A DNA stretch of 64,000 nt from CBDATA01 sp965215615 (GTDB taxonomy: Bacteria > Acidobacteriota > Vicinamibacteria > Marinacidobacterales > Marinacidobacteraceae), in NCBI GenBank assembly GCA_965215615.1, contig OZ244068.1:1860001-1924000 (forward strand). Direction: 5' to 3'. Below are positions 15,557-25,018 of this stretch, one piece after another. Position numbers and translations under genes: made by a program. How positions within the stretch are numbered: position 1 is the first letter of the stretch; each line of letters opens with the position of its first letter. Under the pieces are notes generated by a model. It made no database searches and was not told where the DNA came from. It saw nothing but the letters and a program-made list of their open reading frames with translations.

Positions 15557-16882
15557 CTATTCGGTGAGTGCGTCGGTGACGCGCGCCGGAGTTCTCCGTC
15601 GCCCGCCACCTGCTTCCCCGCGGAGCGCGAGGATCAAGGCATCACGCTTCGCTTCGAAATCGGCGCGGTTCGGCTCGGGAATCGGCGGCCCTTCGGGAAG
15701 GAGATTCGCCCGCGGATTGATGGGCCTTCCGTTCTTGTACAGGCGGTAGTCCACGTGAGGTCCGGTGGAGGTTCCGGTGGAACCCACGTATCCGATCACT
15801 TCCCGCTGCTCGACGCGGCGGCCGGGCCGGATGTGCTTCGGGATGCGCGACAAGTGCAGGTATTTGGTCTGGTAGCCGCCCGGGTGGCGGATCGTGACCA
15901 TGTTGCCGTTCGGCCCGCGCATTCCGGCATCGGTCACGGTTCCGTTGCCGGTTGCGACGACCGGCGCGCCATGCGGCGCTGCGTAGTCCACGCCGTAGTG
16001 AGGCCGATAGACGCGGTGCACCGGATGGAGGCGGCGGCTGGTGAAGACTCCGGAAATGCGCGTGTAGCGCACCGGACTGACGAGGAACGCCCGGCGCAGC
16101 GCCCTGCCGTTCTCGTCGTAATACCCGGTGGATCCATCGGGGAACCGGTAGCGGAACGCGAAAATCTCCTCGCCCTGGTTCACGAAGCGCACCGCGTGGG
16201 TTTCGCCGTATCCGACGAACTCGCGATCCACGCTGAGCTTGTCCACGAGCACCGACCAACTGTCCCCCCGGCGGATGTCCCGTCGCAGGTCCAACTGGTA
16301 TTCGAGGACGGTCCCGATCACCACGGCGAGCTCGGGTTCTTCTCCGGCTTCCAGCAGGCTCTCGTAAAGGCTCGTGCGAACCGCCCCGGCGACCAGTTCG
16401 CGCTCCGCTACCGGATCCATCCGGGTCTCGCTCACCTTCCACTCCCCGGCAGCCACCCGCTCGGCGCTCACCACCCGCCAGTCGCCAAGCTCGAGATCCA
16501 CGCGCGCCGGGCTCCCGGTGAGGTCGCGGTGAAGCCAGAGCGTCTGGCCGGGCCGCAACCTCCGCAGATCCACCACCGACTGAAGCGTCTCGGTGATTTC
16601 CACCGTCTCGGCTGGCGGAAACCCGTTTCGGCGAAGGACTGCACCGAGCCCGTCCCCCGGCATCAACCGGTCCGGCACGGAATCCATCCCGATCGCCGGA
16701 AGCGTCGAGGCGGCCGCCGGTGACGCAGGCGGCTCATGGCTCCGGATGTCGAGCGCCGGCACCGGCCAGGTGTTCAGGGCGAAAAGGAGCAGGACAACGT
16801 ACCCGAGCGCCGCGAGCGAGAACGCGATCGCGGGGCTGGTGGCCCGTCCAGAGGCTCGCCATGAGCTGAAAAAGCCGGACAT
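15557..16882 (-). CDS. M23 family (LytM/peptidoglycan endopeptidase-like) metallopeptidase
   Basis: A 441-residue protein. The start at 16882 gives a short basic N-terminus and one membrane anchor (AIAFSLAALGYVVLLLFALN). A LysM/OapA-like region is followed by a C-terminal M23 domain: HYGVDYAAPHGAPV supplies the first His and Asp, and GPHVDYRLYKNGRPINP the last motif. The usual HxH of the last motif is H-V-D here, a variant also seen in other M23 proteins. Role: cleavage of peptide cross-links in peptidoglycan, or activation of other hydrolases. Sixteen bases separate it from the upstream epimerase gene. Confidence 0.88.
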   Translation of the reverse strand: MSGFFSSWRASGRATSPAIAFSLAALGYVVLLLFALNTWPVPALDIRSHEPPASPAAASTLPAIGMDSVPDRLMPGDGLGAVLRRNGFPPAETVEITETLQSVVDLRRLRPGQTLWLHRDLTGSPARVDLELGDWRVVSAERVAAGEWKVSETRMDPVAERELVAGAVRTSLYESLLEAGEEPELAVVIGTVLEYQLDLRRDIRRGDSWSVLVDKLSVDREFVGYGETHAVRFVNQGEEIFAFRYRFPDGSTGYYDENGRALRRAFLVSPVRYTRISGVFTSRRLHPVHRVYRPHYGVDYAAPHGAPVVATGNGTVTDAGMRGPNGNMVTIRHPGGYQTKYLHLSRIPKHIRPGRRVEQREVIGYVGSTGTSTGPHVDYRLYKNGRPINPRANLLPEGPPIPEPNRADFEAKRDALILALRGEAGGGRRRTPARVTDALTE

Positions 16883-16898
16883 GCTGTCATACAGGATA

Positions 16899-17834
16899 TC
16901 AGGTATGTTCAGACACAGGCATTTCGACCAGGCGGCGGATGCCTTCGTCCATGCCGATCCGCGCCTCGAATCCGAGGAGCTTTCGAGCGAGCCGGGTATC
17001 CGCCGAGGCGTGGCGCACATCACCCGGACGCAGCGGCCCGAAGACCGGTTCAGACCGGCAACCGGACACCGCGGAAACCCTCCGCCAAATGTCGAGAACC
17101 GACGCGGCCTTCCCCGTCCCCACGTTATAGACCTTCCCTCCGCGACCGGTTTCGGCGCTCTTCAGGGCGAGCAGGATGGCTTCGACGACATCCTCGACGA
17201 ACACGAAATCCCTGGTCTGGCCTCCGTCGCCGTGCACCTCGGGACGATCGCCGGCGTGCGCCACCGCGGCGAAGCGCGCGAGGACACCGGAATAGGAAGA
17301 ATCGGCGGGCTGGCCGGGGCCATACACGTTGAAGAAACGGAGCGCGATCGCGGGAGGGCCCCCGGTGCGATGGTGGAGCAGGACGTGCCTTTCGCCCGCG
17401 AGCTTGGTGGCCGCATAGACCGACTGCGGGCGAAGCGGCGCGTCTTCCGGAATCGCGCCCTCGCCGAAGTCACCGTACAGGGAGCAGGAAGAGGCATAGA
17501 CCAGAGCCGATACACCGGCCTGCCTGGCTTCTTCGACGATCCGGAGCGTGCCGGCGATATTCGAACGGGCGGCGAGTGCCGGCTCGAATTCGGCCCGCGG
17601 CACCGAAGCGAGCGCCGCCAGATGCGCGACGCCGGATACGCCGCGGAGCGCCTCGCGCGCCGTCTTTCGATCGGCCACGTCGCCCTCCACGATCCCGATT
17701 CCGGCGGCCCGGGGGAGCCGCTCCCGCCTTCCGGTGGAGAAATCGTCGAGAACCCGGACTTTCTCCCCTTCCCGGAGGAGACGGGCCACGAGCGCCGAGC
17801 CGATGAACCCGGCCCCGCCGGTGACCAGGATCAA
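16899..17834 (-). CDS. NAD-dependent sugar epimerase/dehydratase (GalE-like SDR)
   Basis: A 311-residue extended short-chain dehydrogenase. It has the Rossmann GGAGFIGSALV at the N-terminus, the SSCSLYG substrate strand, the catalytic YAATK (Tyr-x-x-x-Lys) and RFFNVYGPGQ, all typical of UDP-glucose 4-epimerases and related nucleotide-sugar enzymes. The precise sugar cannot be told. It starts only about 12 bp after the 3' end of RNase P RNA on the same strand, so both may share a promoter. Confidence 0.88.
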   Translation of the reverse strand: MILVTGGAGFIGSALVARLLREGEKVRVLDDFSTGRRERLPRAAGIGIVEGDVADRKTAREALRGVSGVAHLAALASVPRAEFEPALAARSNIAGTLRIVEEARQAGVSALVYASSCSLYGDFGEGAIPEDAPLRPQSVYAATKLAGERHVLLHHRTGGPPAIALRFFNVYGPGQPADSSYSGVLARFAAVAHAGDRPEVHGDGGQTRDFVFVEDVVEAILLALKSAETGRGGKVYNVGTGKAASVLDIWRRVSAVSGCRSEPVFGPLRPGDVRHASADTRLARKLLGFEARIGMDEGIRRLVEMPVSEHT

Positions 17835-17846
17835 GAAGCCGGAAGG

Positions 17847-18227
17847 GGGCTCGAGCCGTCCGTAAGCCGAATTCTGTTTTCCCGGACGGTTACCCGATCG
17901 GGAACGACGGTCATGTATCTAGCCCGGTGGTTGCCCACCGGATCGAGCGACCTACCCGGAAGCTCGGACAGGCGGCCCTCGAACGCTTCCCTATTTGGTC
18001 TTGCTCCATGCGGGGTTTGCCGTGCCCCGGACATCACTGCCCGGGCGGTGCGCTCTTACCGCACCGTTTCACCCTTGCCGCTCCCCGAGGGGAGAGGCGG
18101 TCTGTTCTCTGTGGCACTTTCCTTCCAGTTACCCGGACTGGGCGTTACCCAGCGCATCGCCTTGCGGAGTTCGGACTTTCCTCCCGCCCGCGAACGGGCC
18201 GGCGACCGCCTGGACGACTCAAGCCGG
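17847..18227 (-). ncRNA. rnpB: RNase P RNA (bacterial type A)
   Basis: The catalytic RNA of RNase P, which trims tRNA 5' ends. Read on the minus strand, the universal blocks occur in order: GAGGAAAGTCCGAACTCC near the 5' end, ACAGAGAACAGACCGCC, GGTGAAACGGTGCGGTAAGA, and near the 3' end GATACATGACCG and ACAGAATTCGGCTTA. The outer bases GGCTTGAGTCGTCC and GGACGGCTCGAGCC pair as helix P1, which sets the ends to within a few bases. Confidence 0.96.
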
Positions 18228-18284
18228 GGTGCATCCTAACTGCCCCCAACCAATAAAAAAACAGAACACGGTAAGCTGCGGCTC

Positions 18285-18803
18285 ATGCGCCTCCTCCCTC
18301 TGTTCCTTCTCCTCGGAACCACCGGAATGGCTCTGGGACAGGACCACGGGCCTTACGACTGGCCCACCGCCGCCGAACTCGTGGAAGAGTCGCACTCCAT
18401 CGTGGCCGGAGAAGTGACCGATACCCACGCCGACTGGTCGGCCGACCGGACAGAGATTTTTACCACCGTGACCCTCCGGGTGGAACAAAGCCTCGCCGGC
18501 CCCGAGCGGACGAGCGTCCGGTTCCGGGTCCCGGGAGGGACGGTCGGAGACATGCGGTTGATGGTGACCCACTCCCCGCAATTCGCGGTCGGCGAGCGGG
18601 TGCTCGTCTTTCTGGCCGGTGCTCCCGGCCGGCTGCCGCAGGTGACCGCCGGCGAAGCTGGCAAGCGGTCTCTCGCGACCGGAGAGAACGGCGAGCGGCT
18701 CATCCTCCCGCCGGTCGCGCTCGAAGACGGAGTCGCACCGGCTCTTTCGACGCTCGAGGAATTCCGGGCATACCCGGCTCTTCTCGAAAACTCCCGGCGA
18801 TGA
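18285..18803 (+). CDS. Exported protein of unknown function
   Basis: A 172-residue protein with a signal peptide (MRLLPLFLLLGTTGMALGQ, cleavage before D). The mature part has the pattern AAELVEESHSIVAGEVT, TVTLRVEQSLAGPE, FRVPGGTVG and VGERVLVFLAG, which I know from uncharacterised secreted proteins of Acidobacteriota-like genomes, often next to matrixin-type proteases. It looks like a beta-rich domain. The stop overlaps the pheA start (ATGA). Confidence 0.75.
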   Translation: MRLLPLFLLLGTTGMALGQDHGPYDWPTAAELVEESHSIVAGEVTDTHADWSADRTEIFTTVTLRVEQSLAGPERTSVRFRVPGGTVGDMRLMVTHSPQFAVGERVLVFLAGAPGRLPQVTAGEAGKRSLATGENGERLILPPVALEDGVAPALSTLEEFRAYPALLENSRR

Positions 18804-19645
18804 AGAGCCGGATCGCCTTCCAGGGAGTCCCCGGCTCCTATTCGGAACTCGCCTGCCGGGAGCTCTACCCGGGCCACGAGCCACTCGCCTGCTCCACCCT
18901 CTTCGAGGCCTGCGGAGCGGTTACCGGGCGGAGCGCCGAGCTCGCCATGATCCCGGTGGAAAACTCGGTGGCCGGACCGGTGGCGGATGTCCACCGGCTG
19001 CTCCCCGATTCGGGCCTCTACGTGGTCGCCGAGACCTTCCAGCGGGTGCGCCACCAGTTGCTCGGCGTTCCGGGAGCGACCATCGAGGGGCTCTCGACCG
19101 TCCACAGCCACGAGCACGCGCTCGCCCAGTGCCGCAAGCTGGTCCGCCGCCTCGGCATATCCTCGGTGATCGAGACCGATACGGCAGGCGCGGCGGCGCG
19201 GGTCGCCGAAAGCGGGGATCCGGGCCGGGCCGCGATCGCTTCGGCGCTGGCGGCGGAGATCCACGGCCTCACGATCCTCGAAGCGGATGTCGAGGATTCC
19301 CCGCGCAACACCACGAGATTCCTGGTGATGGCGCGAGAGGTCCGGGAAACCTCGCCCGGGGAAGCGATCCTCACCACCCTCTTCTTCGAGGTGAAAAACA
19401 TCCCCGCCGCGCTCTACAAGGCACTCGGCGGCTTCGCGACCAACGGGGTCAACCTGTTGCGGCTCGAAAGCACGATGCTCGACCGCTCGTTCGGCTCGAC
19501 GCGCTTTTTCTGCGACATCGCGGGCCACCCGGACGACCCCGAGGTGGAGCGGGCGCTGGAAGAGCTCTGGTTCTTCTCGAGCTCGGTGACGATCATCGGC
19601 TCCTATCCCGCCGACCCGATCCGCAACCGGAACCTGCCGGGCTGA
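18800..19645 (+). CDS. pheA: Prephenate dehydratase
   Basis: Converts prephenate to phenylpyruvate in phenylalanine synthesis. 281 residues: a catalytic PDT domain (IAFQGVPGSYSELA, MIPVENSVAGPVADV, DSPRNTTRFLV with the essential Thr-Arg-Phe), then a C-terminal ACT domain for phenylalanine feedback (ALYKALGGFATNGVNLLRLES). There is no chorismate mutase domain, so that activity must be elsewhere. Coupled to the upstream exported-protein gene by ATGA overlap. Confidence 0.95.
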   Translation: MKSRIAFQGVPGSYSELACRELYPGHEPLACSTLFEACGAVTGRSAELAMIPVENSVAGPVADVHRLLPDSGLYVVAETFQRVRHQLLGVPGATIEGLSTVHSHEHALAQCRKLVRRLGISSVIETDTAGAAARVAESGDPGRAAIASALAAEIHGLTILEADVEDSPRNTTRFLVMAREVRETSPGEAILTTLFFEVKNIPAALYKALGGFATNGVNLLRLESTMLDRSFGSTRFFCDIAGHPDDPEVERALEELWFFSSSVTIIGSYPADPIRNRNLPG

Positions 19646-19646
19646 A

Positions 19647-21008
19647 CTACCCGATCCGGCGATCCAATTCGGCGACCGGAATCCCGAGGCTCTTCGCGGC
19701 GGCCTTGCGATCCCCGGCGTGAAGGGCGAGTCGCTGGCAGACGAAGGCCTTCCCGGCGCGTTCCATCCAGGTCTCGAACGTCTCTTCCGTGTCGGCCGAA
19801 GAAGCGGGCGGCGCGTCGAGGTGGTCCTCGATGTCCTTTTCGGTGACTTCCTCGCCGGCGGCGAGCACCAGCAGGCGCTCCACCAGGTTCCGCAGTTCGC
19901 GGACGTTGCCCGGAAAGGGATGAAGAGCGAGCCGTTTCAGTGCCGCGGACGTGAAACGACGCGCCCCACTACCTTCGGGAGCGAGCTGTTCCGTGAAATG
20001 AGCCACGAGGAGCGGAACATCCTCGATACGCTCCCGGAGCGCCGGCATCCGGATGGGCACGACTTCGAGGCGGTGCAGCAGGTCGTTGCGGAAGGCACCG
20101 CCCCGAAGATCCTGATTGGTGGCCGAGAGCACCCGGACATCCACTTCGACGGTCCGCGAACCGCCGACCCGGCTGACGCTTCCTTCCTCCAGCGCCCGCA
20201 GCACCTTGGCCTGGGTCCGCGGGCTCATGTCGCCGACTTCGTCGAGAAACAGGGTTCCCCCGTTCGCCTGCTCGAACTTTCCGATCCGCTGCCGGTGCGC
20301 GCCGGTGTAGGCACCCCGCTCCGCCCCGAAAAGCTCGCTCTCGATCAGTTCCTCGGGCAGGGCGGCGCAGTTGACTTCCACGAAGGGAGCCGAAGCGCGT
20401 GGGCCGGCTTCGTGGATCAGGCGGGCGACCACCTCCTTCCCGGTCCCCGATTCGCCGGTGATCAGGACGCGCGCCTCGGTGGGTGCCACCCGCGCGATCC
20501 GCTCGCGCACCGCTTCGAGCGCGTGGGAAGCGCCGACCAGCCGGAAACGCGCTTCTTCGCGGTTTCGGTGAACATCCAGCTCCCGCGCGAGCTCCCGGTT
20601 CTCCTCGGCCAGCCGCTTCCGCTCGAGGACGGCGGCTTTTTCGAGAGCCACCCGGAGCGAAGCCCCGATATCGCTGATCCCGCCCTTTTCGAGGAAATGG
20701 GCGGCACCGGCATCGATGGCCCGCACCGCGGTCTCGATGTCTCCGTGCGCGGTGTGCATCACCACCGCGATCGCCGGATCCCGCTCGCGAATGCGGCGAA
20801 GCGTCTCCATCCCGTCCATGCCCGGCATCTTGATGTCGAGCACCACGAGATCGGGGATTTCCCGATCGAGGGCGGCAAGAGCTTCGTGGCCGGAGCCGGC
20901 TTCGGTCACCCGCCACCCTTCGTAGCGAAGCCGGCGGCGAAGCGACCGGCGGATCATCGCCTCGTCGTCCACGACGAGAACCGAAATGTCTTCGGTCGGT
21001 GGGCTCAA
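19647..21008 (-). CDS. NtrC-family sigma-54-dependent response regulator
   Basis: A 453-residue regulator. An N-terminal receiver domain has the acidic pocket VVDDE and phospho-acceptor Asp58 (LVVLDIKMPGMDG). The central AAA+ domain has Walker A GESGTGKE, the sigma-54-contacting loop as GAYTGAH, and FLDEVGDMS. A short Fis-like C-terminal helix-turn-helix follows (AAAKSLGIPVAELDRRIG). It activates sigma-54 promoters when phosphorylated. No histidine kinase is adjacent. Its start overlaps the DUF309 stop by ATGA, so it belongs to the polyprenyl-synthase operon. Confidence 0.93.
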   Translation of the reverse strand: MSPPTEDISVLVVDDEAMIRRSLRRRLRYEGWRVTEAGSGHEALAALDREIPDLVVLDIKMPGMDGMETLRRIRERDPAIAVVMHTAHGDIETAVRAIDAGAAHFLEKGGISDIGASLRVALEKAAVLERKRLAEENRELARELDVHRNREEARFRLVGASHALEAVRERIARVAPTEARVLITGESGTGKEVVARLIHEAGPRASAPFVEVNCAALPEELIESELFGAERGAYTGAHRQRIGKFEQANGGTLFLDEVGDMSPRTQAKVLRALEEGSVSRVGGSRTVEVDVRVLSATNQDLRGGAFRNDLLHRLEVVPIRMPALRERIEDVPLLVAHFTEQLAPEGSGARRFTSAALKRLALHPFPGNVRELRNLVERLLVLAAGEEVTEKDIEDHLDAPPASSADTEETFETWMERAGKAFVCQRLALHAGDRKAAAKSLGIPVAELDRRIG

Positions 21009-21430
21009 GGGCTTGCATCCCTCCTGAAGTCGGCGAGCGCGAGGAAACGCGAAACAAGCGGCTCCGGGAGCGACACCCGGGCGGCCTTTTCCATCAGCTT
21101 GGCTTCTCCTTCGGGGTTTCCCATCGCGCGCTTCAGCCGGGCGGCGGCGAGCTGGATGAAGCTGCGGAGCGTAGCCCGCTCCAGGCTGCCGCGGGGAGCC
21201 GCGTTCCAGAGCTCTTCCCAGACGGCGTGCGCCTCCCAGAAAAAGCGGTCGCGGAACAGATCCTCCCCGTAGCGAAAGAGCGGGTCCTCGGGAAGCAGGG
21301 CGAGAGTGACCCGGGGCGCAGGCAGGACTCCCGGGGGGAGCCGCTCGAGGAAGCGATGTCCGTCCGGGGCCCGCTCCGGATGCGGAGTTGCACCGGGGCG
21401 GTGGCGGTAGGCGGGGGCGGGATACTTCAG
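21005..21430 (-). CDS. DUF309 family protein, apparent CTG start
   Basis: A helical protein of about 141 residues with the DUF309 signature FRYGEDLFRDRFFWEAHAVWEELW. Its function is unknown in all members. The frame is open upstream to an ATG at 21568, but family members begin near YPxPxYRxxPGxxPHP, which is exactly where a CTG at 21430 lies; there is no ATG, GTG or TTG between. The CTG shares bases with the TGA of the polyprenyl synthase gene (CTGA), so translational coupling with a CTG start is inferred. Confidence 0.8.
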   Translation of the reverse strand: MKYPAPAYRHRPGATPHPERAPDGHRFLERLPPGVLPAPRVTLALLPEDPLFRYGEDLFRDRFFWEAHAVWEELWNAAPRGSLERATLRSFIQLAAARLKRAMGNPEGEAKLMEKAARVSLPEPLVSRFLALADFRRDASP

Positions 21431-22419
21431 CGGTCGCGGGAGATCACGAAATCGGTGAGCGCGACGAGCGCATCCCGAAAACGCGAAGGAGCGAGGAGAG
21501 TGAGCGCTTCCCGGGCCGCCCGGGCGTATCCCTCGGCCACCTGGCGCGCTTCGAGCAGGCCGCCGCAACGCTCCACGAGCTCCAGGATCTGCTCCCGGGT
21601 GGCTTCGGTGAGCACGCCGCTCGCGAGAACCTCCTCCACGAGCTCCACCGCCTCCGGCTCCTGTTCGAGGGCGTGGAGCACCGGGAGTGTCAAGTGGCCT
21701 TCCTTCAGATCCGAAAGCACCGGCTTGCCGACCTTTTCGGCGCTCGCCGTGAAGTCGAACAGGTCATCGGCCACCTGAAACGCCATCCCCAGATTCATTC
21801 CGTATGTGCCGAGCGCTTCCTCGATATCCGGCTCCGCGCCGGAGAGCCGGGCACCGATCCGGCCGCACCCGTCGAAAAGACAGGCGGTCTTGAGTCGCAG
21901 GATGTTCAGGTGCTCGGCGCGGGTCAGCCCGATCGTTCCTCCCCGCATCGTCTCGAGGAGCATCCCCTCGATCATGCGCTCGGTAAGGTCACAGATCATC
22001 TCGACGATGCGGAGATCCCCGGCCGCCGCCGCGAGGGACATGGAGCGGATGTAGAGGTAGTCCCCGATCAGCACCGTCACGTCGTTGCCGAGCATGTGGT
22101 TCAGCGACTCGCGGCCCCGGCGGGTGTCCGCCTGGTCCACGATGTCGTCGTGCACCAGGGTGGCGGTGTGGATGATTTCGACGATCGCTCCAAACCGGGC
22201 GGCGCGGGCCGCTCCCTCTCCGGTGGCGCGGGCGGCCAGCAGGACGATCATCGGCCGGATGCGCTTCCCGCCGCTCTGGTAGAGATACCGGCTCGCCAGC
22301 TCGACCAGCTTGAGCCGGCTGTCCACCTGGCTCGCGAGGATGCGATCCACCTCGGCGAGATCGGTCGCGAGCTCCTCCTCGATCCCGGCGAGTGGAGGGG
22401 CGACGGAAACCGGGGACAT
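21427..22419 (-). CDS. All-trans polyprenyl diphosphate synthase
   Basis: Chain-elongating prenyltransferase that builds the side chain of a respiratory quinone or a similar isoprenoid. 330 residues with GGKRIRP for diphosphate binding, the first aspartate-rich motif LVHDDIVD (DDxxD) and the second DDLFD. The residues before the first motif (IVEIIHTATLVHDD) are small, as in long-chain (octaprenyl-type) enzymes. An ATG at 22419 is preferred over the TTG one codon earlier. Confidence 0.93.
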   Translation of the reverse strand: MSPVSVAPPLAGIEEELATDLAEVDRILASQVDSRLKLVELASRYLYQSGGKRIRPMIVLLAARATGEGAARAARFGAIVEIIHTATLVHDDIVDQADTRRGRESLNHMLGNDVTVLIGDYLYIRSMSLAAAAGDLRIVEMICDLTERMIEGMLLETMRGGTIGLTRAEHLNILRLKTACLFDGCGRIGARLSGAEPDIEEALGTYGMNLGMAFQVADDLFDFTASAEKVGKPVLSDLKEGHLTLPVLHALEQEPEAVELVEEVLASGVLTEATREQILELVERCGGLLEARQVAEGYARAAREALTLLAPSRFRDALVALTDFVISRDR

Positions 22420-22435
22420 CAAATCTCGGGAGGGA

Positions 22436-23275
22436 TTATCGCACCGCGGGAGTGGGGCGGCTTTCGGGAGAAAGTCCGAAGAAGCGGCTGAAATTCTCGT
22501 CGGTTGCGGTCTCGAGTTCCGCGAGCGAAACCCCGACGAGGGCGGAAAGCGTCCGCGCGGTCTCGAAAACCCGCATCGGTTCGTTCCGGCGGCCCCGGAA
22601 GGGGATCGGTGTCAGGTAAGGGCAATCGGTCTCGACCAGCAGCCGGTCGAGCGGAACCGCACGGGCGGTGGATCGCAGATCTCCGGCGTTCCGGAAGGTG
22701 AGGATGCCGGAAAAGGAGATGAGGAAGCCTCGTTCGAGAGCCGCTTCGGCGAAAGGACGGCTCGCGGTAAAGCAATGCATGATCGCTCCGCACTCGTCGA
22801 GACTCTCCTCGTCGGCGATCCGCAGGAAGTCCTCCTCGGCATCGCGGTGATGCACCACGACCGGAAGTCGAAGTTCGCGGGCCACCCGGATCTGGCGGCG
22901 GAAGCCGTCACGCTGCGCCGCCCGCGGGCTCAGGTCGTAGTGGTAATCGAGGCCCACCTCGCCGATCGCAAGCAGCCGGGGCCTTCGGGCACGCCGGGCC
23001 AGCGCTTCTTCTCCGCCGCTCGCGTCGAAACGGCTGGCATCGTGCGGATGGCATCCCACCGTGGTCCAAAGCTCGGGGAGCTCCGGGTTCCCGTGGTCCT
23101 CCCCGTCCGGGTGGAAACGGTCCACGAGCGCAAAGGCGCGCTCCCAGCTTCCCGCCTCATCCACCATTCCGATGGAAACGATCCGGCTCACTCCCGCGTC
23201 ACGGGCCCTCAGTAGAACCTCGTCACGGTCCGGGTCGAATTCGGCAGCGTCGAGGTGGGCGTGCGAATCGGTCAC
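22436..23275 (-). CDS. tatD: TatD family metal-dependent deoxyribonuclease
   Basis: A 279-residue amidohydrolase-fold nuclease. Metal-binding motifs: N-terminal DSHAHLD, GEVGLDYHYD, VVVHHRDAEED, MHCFTAS and LVETDCPYL. TatD proteins are 3'-5' exonucleases on DNA and also act on D-aminoacyl-tRNA in some cases. The start ATG overlaps the stop of larC (ATGA), and the gene lies 16 bp before the polyprenyl synthase. Confidence 0.93.
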   Translation of the reverse strand: MTDSHAHLDAAEFDPDRDEVLLRARDAGVSRIVSIGMVDEAGSWERAFALVDRFHPDGEDHGNPELPELWTTVGCHPHDASRFDASGGEEALARRARRPRLLAIGEVGLDYHYDLSPRAAQRDGFRRQIRVARELRLPVVVHHRDAEEDFLRIADEESLDECGAIMHCFTASRPFAEAALERGFLISFSGILTFRNAGDLRSTARAVPLDRLLVETDCPYLTPIPFRGRRNEPMRVFETARTLSALVGVSLAELETATDENFSRFFGLSPESRPTPAVR

Positions 23276-24441
23276 TCGTCAGGCTCGTTCGGAAAGGCGG
23301 CCTGGGCGTGGCGATAGACCTCCTTGAGCGGCACGCCCGCGCTCGAAGCGAGTTCGCGGCACTCCTCGAACTCGGGGGCGCGATTCACGAGCCGGCCTTC
23401 GCGGTAGCCGAGCTTCATCGAGACTTCGCCCCAGGGTGTCGGGGCCCGGACCGTCCGCCGTTCGAGCGTCTCCCGCGAAACCGGGTGGTGACGCACGCCG
23501 AGCGTCGTGCTCTCCTCGAAGAACGCCCCGGAAACGGCAGCCTGACTTTCCGCGGGAGCGAGCGCGCTCACGAGCAATCCCGGCCGCCCTTTTTTCATCT
23601 GGATGGGGGTGAACCAGGCATCGCGGGCCCCGGCGGCGAGAAGCCGGTCCAGGAGGTGCGGAGCCATCTCGGGGACCAGATCGTCCAGATTGGCCTCGAG
23701 GACGACGAGAGGCGATGCGCCAGCGGGGAGCGCCCCCTCACCCATGACCATCCGCAGCGCGTTGGGGCGTTCGGAGCGGTCGGCATCCCCGAGTCCATAT
23801 CCGATACGGCGGAGAGTCATCTCCGGCCAGCCCGTGAACTCATCCACGAGGCCCGCGAGCGCCGCGCCGGTCGGGGTCGTCCGTTCGAAGCCGGAATCAT
23901 CGGCAAAGGAGGGGATCCCGGCGAGCAGCCGCGCGGTAGCGGGAGCGGGAATCTGGAGACGACCGTGCTCGGTCATCACCGACCCGCCGCCCACGTTCAC
24001 CGGCATCCCCGCCACCCGGTCGGGCCGCAGGTGGTTCGCGCCGGCAACCGATCCCACGATGTCCACGAGCGTATCGAGCGAGCCCAGCTCATGCAGATGG
24101 ACCTTTTCGGGATCCTTTCCATGCACCCAGCCCTCGGCCTCGAAAATGCGACGGAAGATTCCGGTCGCCGTCTCCTGGACCTCGTCCGGGAGATTGCTCG
24201 CGTCCAGCACCCGGAGAAAATCGGAGAGATGGCGGTAGCCCCGGTCGTCCGGCGCTTCCACCGTGACTTTTTTTCCGCGAATGCCTCCCCGGGAGGATTC
24301 GGTGCAGACCACCGAGGCCGGAACTCCGAGCGCCGCGACTGTCGCTTCGAGCGCTTCGAGCGGATAGCCGAGATCGAGCAAGGCACCGAGCATCATGTCA
24401 CCAGCGAGGCCGGCCGAGCCATCGATCAGGAGGATGCGCAT
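23272..24441 (-). CDS. larC: LarC-like nickel insertion protein
   Basis: A 389-residue LarC (DUF111, TIGR00299 family), a CTP-dependent cyclometallase that inserts nickel into the pyridinium-dithiocarboxylate cofactor of lactate racemase-type enzymes. Key stretches: LLIDGSAGLAGDMMLGALLDLG, VHLHELGSLDTLVDIVG, TPTGAALAG and VVLEANLDDLVPE. It is a single uninterrupted frame, unlike the frameshifted larC of Lactobacillus. larB and larE are not in the window. First gene of the run leading to the NtrC-type regulator. Confidence 0.92.
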   Translation of the reverse strand: MRILLIDGSAGLAGDMMLGALLDLGYPLEALEATVAALGVPASVVCTESSRGGIRGKKVTVEAPDDRGYRHLSDFLRVLDASNLPDEVQETATGIFRRIFEAEGWVHGKDPEKVHLHELGSLDTLVDIVGSVAGANHLRPDRVAGMPVNVGGGSVMTEHGRLQIPAPATARLLAGIPSFADDSGFERTTPTGAALAGLVDEFTGWPEMTLRRIGYGLGDADRSERPNALRMVMGEGALPAGASPLVVLEANLDDLVPEMAPHLLDRLLAAGARDAWFTPIQMKKGRPGLLVSALAPAESQAAVSGAFFEESTTLGVRHHPVSRETLERRTVRAPTPWGEVSMKLGYREGRLVNRAPEFEECRELASSAGVPLKEVYRHAQAAFPNEPDE

Positions 24442-24532
24442 GAAGGTGTGGCGGCATTGTAGAGACGGATGCCACCACAACCGGATAGGCTAGAGGGCTG
24501 CGGATGGATGATTCAGGCAACCGGAGGATCCG

Positions 24533-25012
24533 GTGACCGGCCCCACGGAGGATGCCGCCCGGGTGCGCGAGGAGGCCTTTTCCCGCCTCCGGGGGTTCAC
24601 CCGCAGCGAGGGACTCAAGAATTCCCGCCGCCGGGATCTGGTCCTCGAACATTTCCTCAGGATGCCCGGACACGTTTCCGCGACCGATGTCCACGATGAA
24701 GTGCGGCGCGCCGATCCCACCATCGGCAGAACCACCGTCTATCGGGCGCTCAGGCTCTTCTGCATCGCGGGGATCGCCACTTCGATCGAGCTGCGGGACG
24801 GACTCACCCGCTTCGAGCCGGCACTCTTCCGGGGCCACCACGACCACCTCATCTGTGTCGGTTGCGGCCGCATCGACGAATTCCTCTCGCACGAAGTCGA
24901 AGAACAACAGGAGCAGATCGCGGCCGAGTACGGCTACCGCCTCCTCTCCCACCGGCACCAGCTCTACGGGATGTGCGCGGAATGCCACGAGGAAGAGCCG
25001 ACCGAGGCCTGA
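24533..25012 (+). CDS. fur: Fur family metalloregulator
   Basis: A 159-residue repressor with a GTG start. The winged-helix DNA-binding domain comes first (NSRRRDLVLEHFL, HVSATDVHDEVR, GRTTVYRALRLF), then the metal-binding dimerisation domain with HHDHLICVGCGRIDEF and a second CxxC near the end (GMCAEC), giving a structural zinc site. Whether it senses iron, zinc or peroxide cannot be decided. It is divergent from larC. Confidence 0.92.
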   Translation: MTGPTEDAARVREEAFSRLRGFTRSEGLKNSRRRDLVLEHFLRMPGHVSATDVHDEVRRADPTIGRTTVYRALRLFCIAGIATSIELRDGLTRFEPALFRGHHDHLICVGCGRIDEFLSHEVEEQQEQIAAEYGYRLLSHRHQLYGMCAECHEEEPTEA

Positions 25013-25018
25013 ACCCTC

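Noticed and set aside
17831..18256. Short frames on both strands
   Set aside because: The region is RNase P RNA; the frames have no family signal.
23272..24441. Programmed frameshift in larC
   Set aside because: Known in Lactobacillus, but here the gene is one uninterrupted frame with both halves present.
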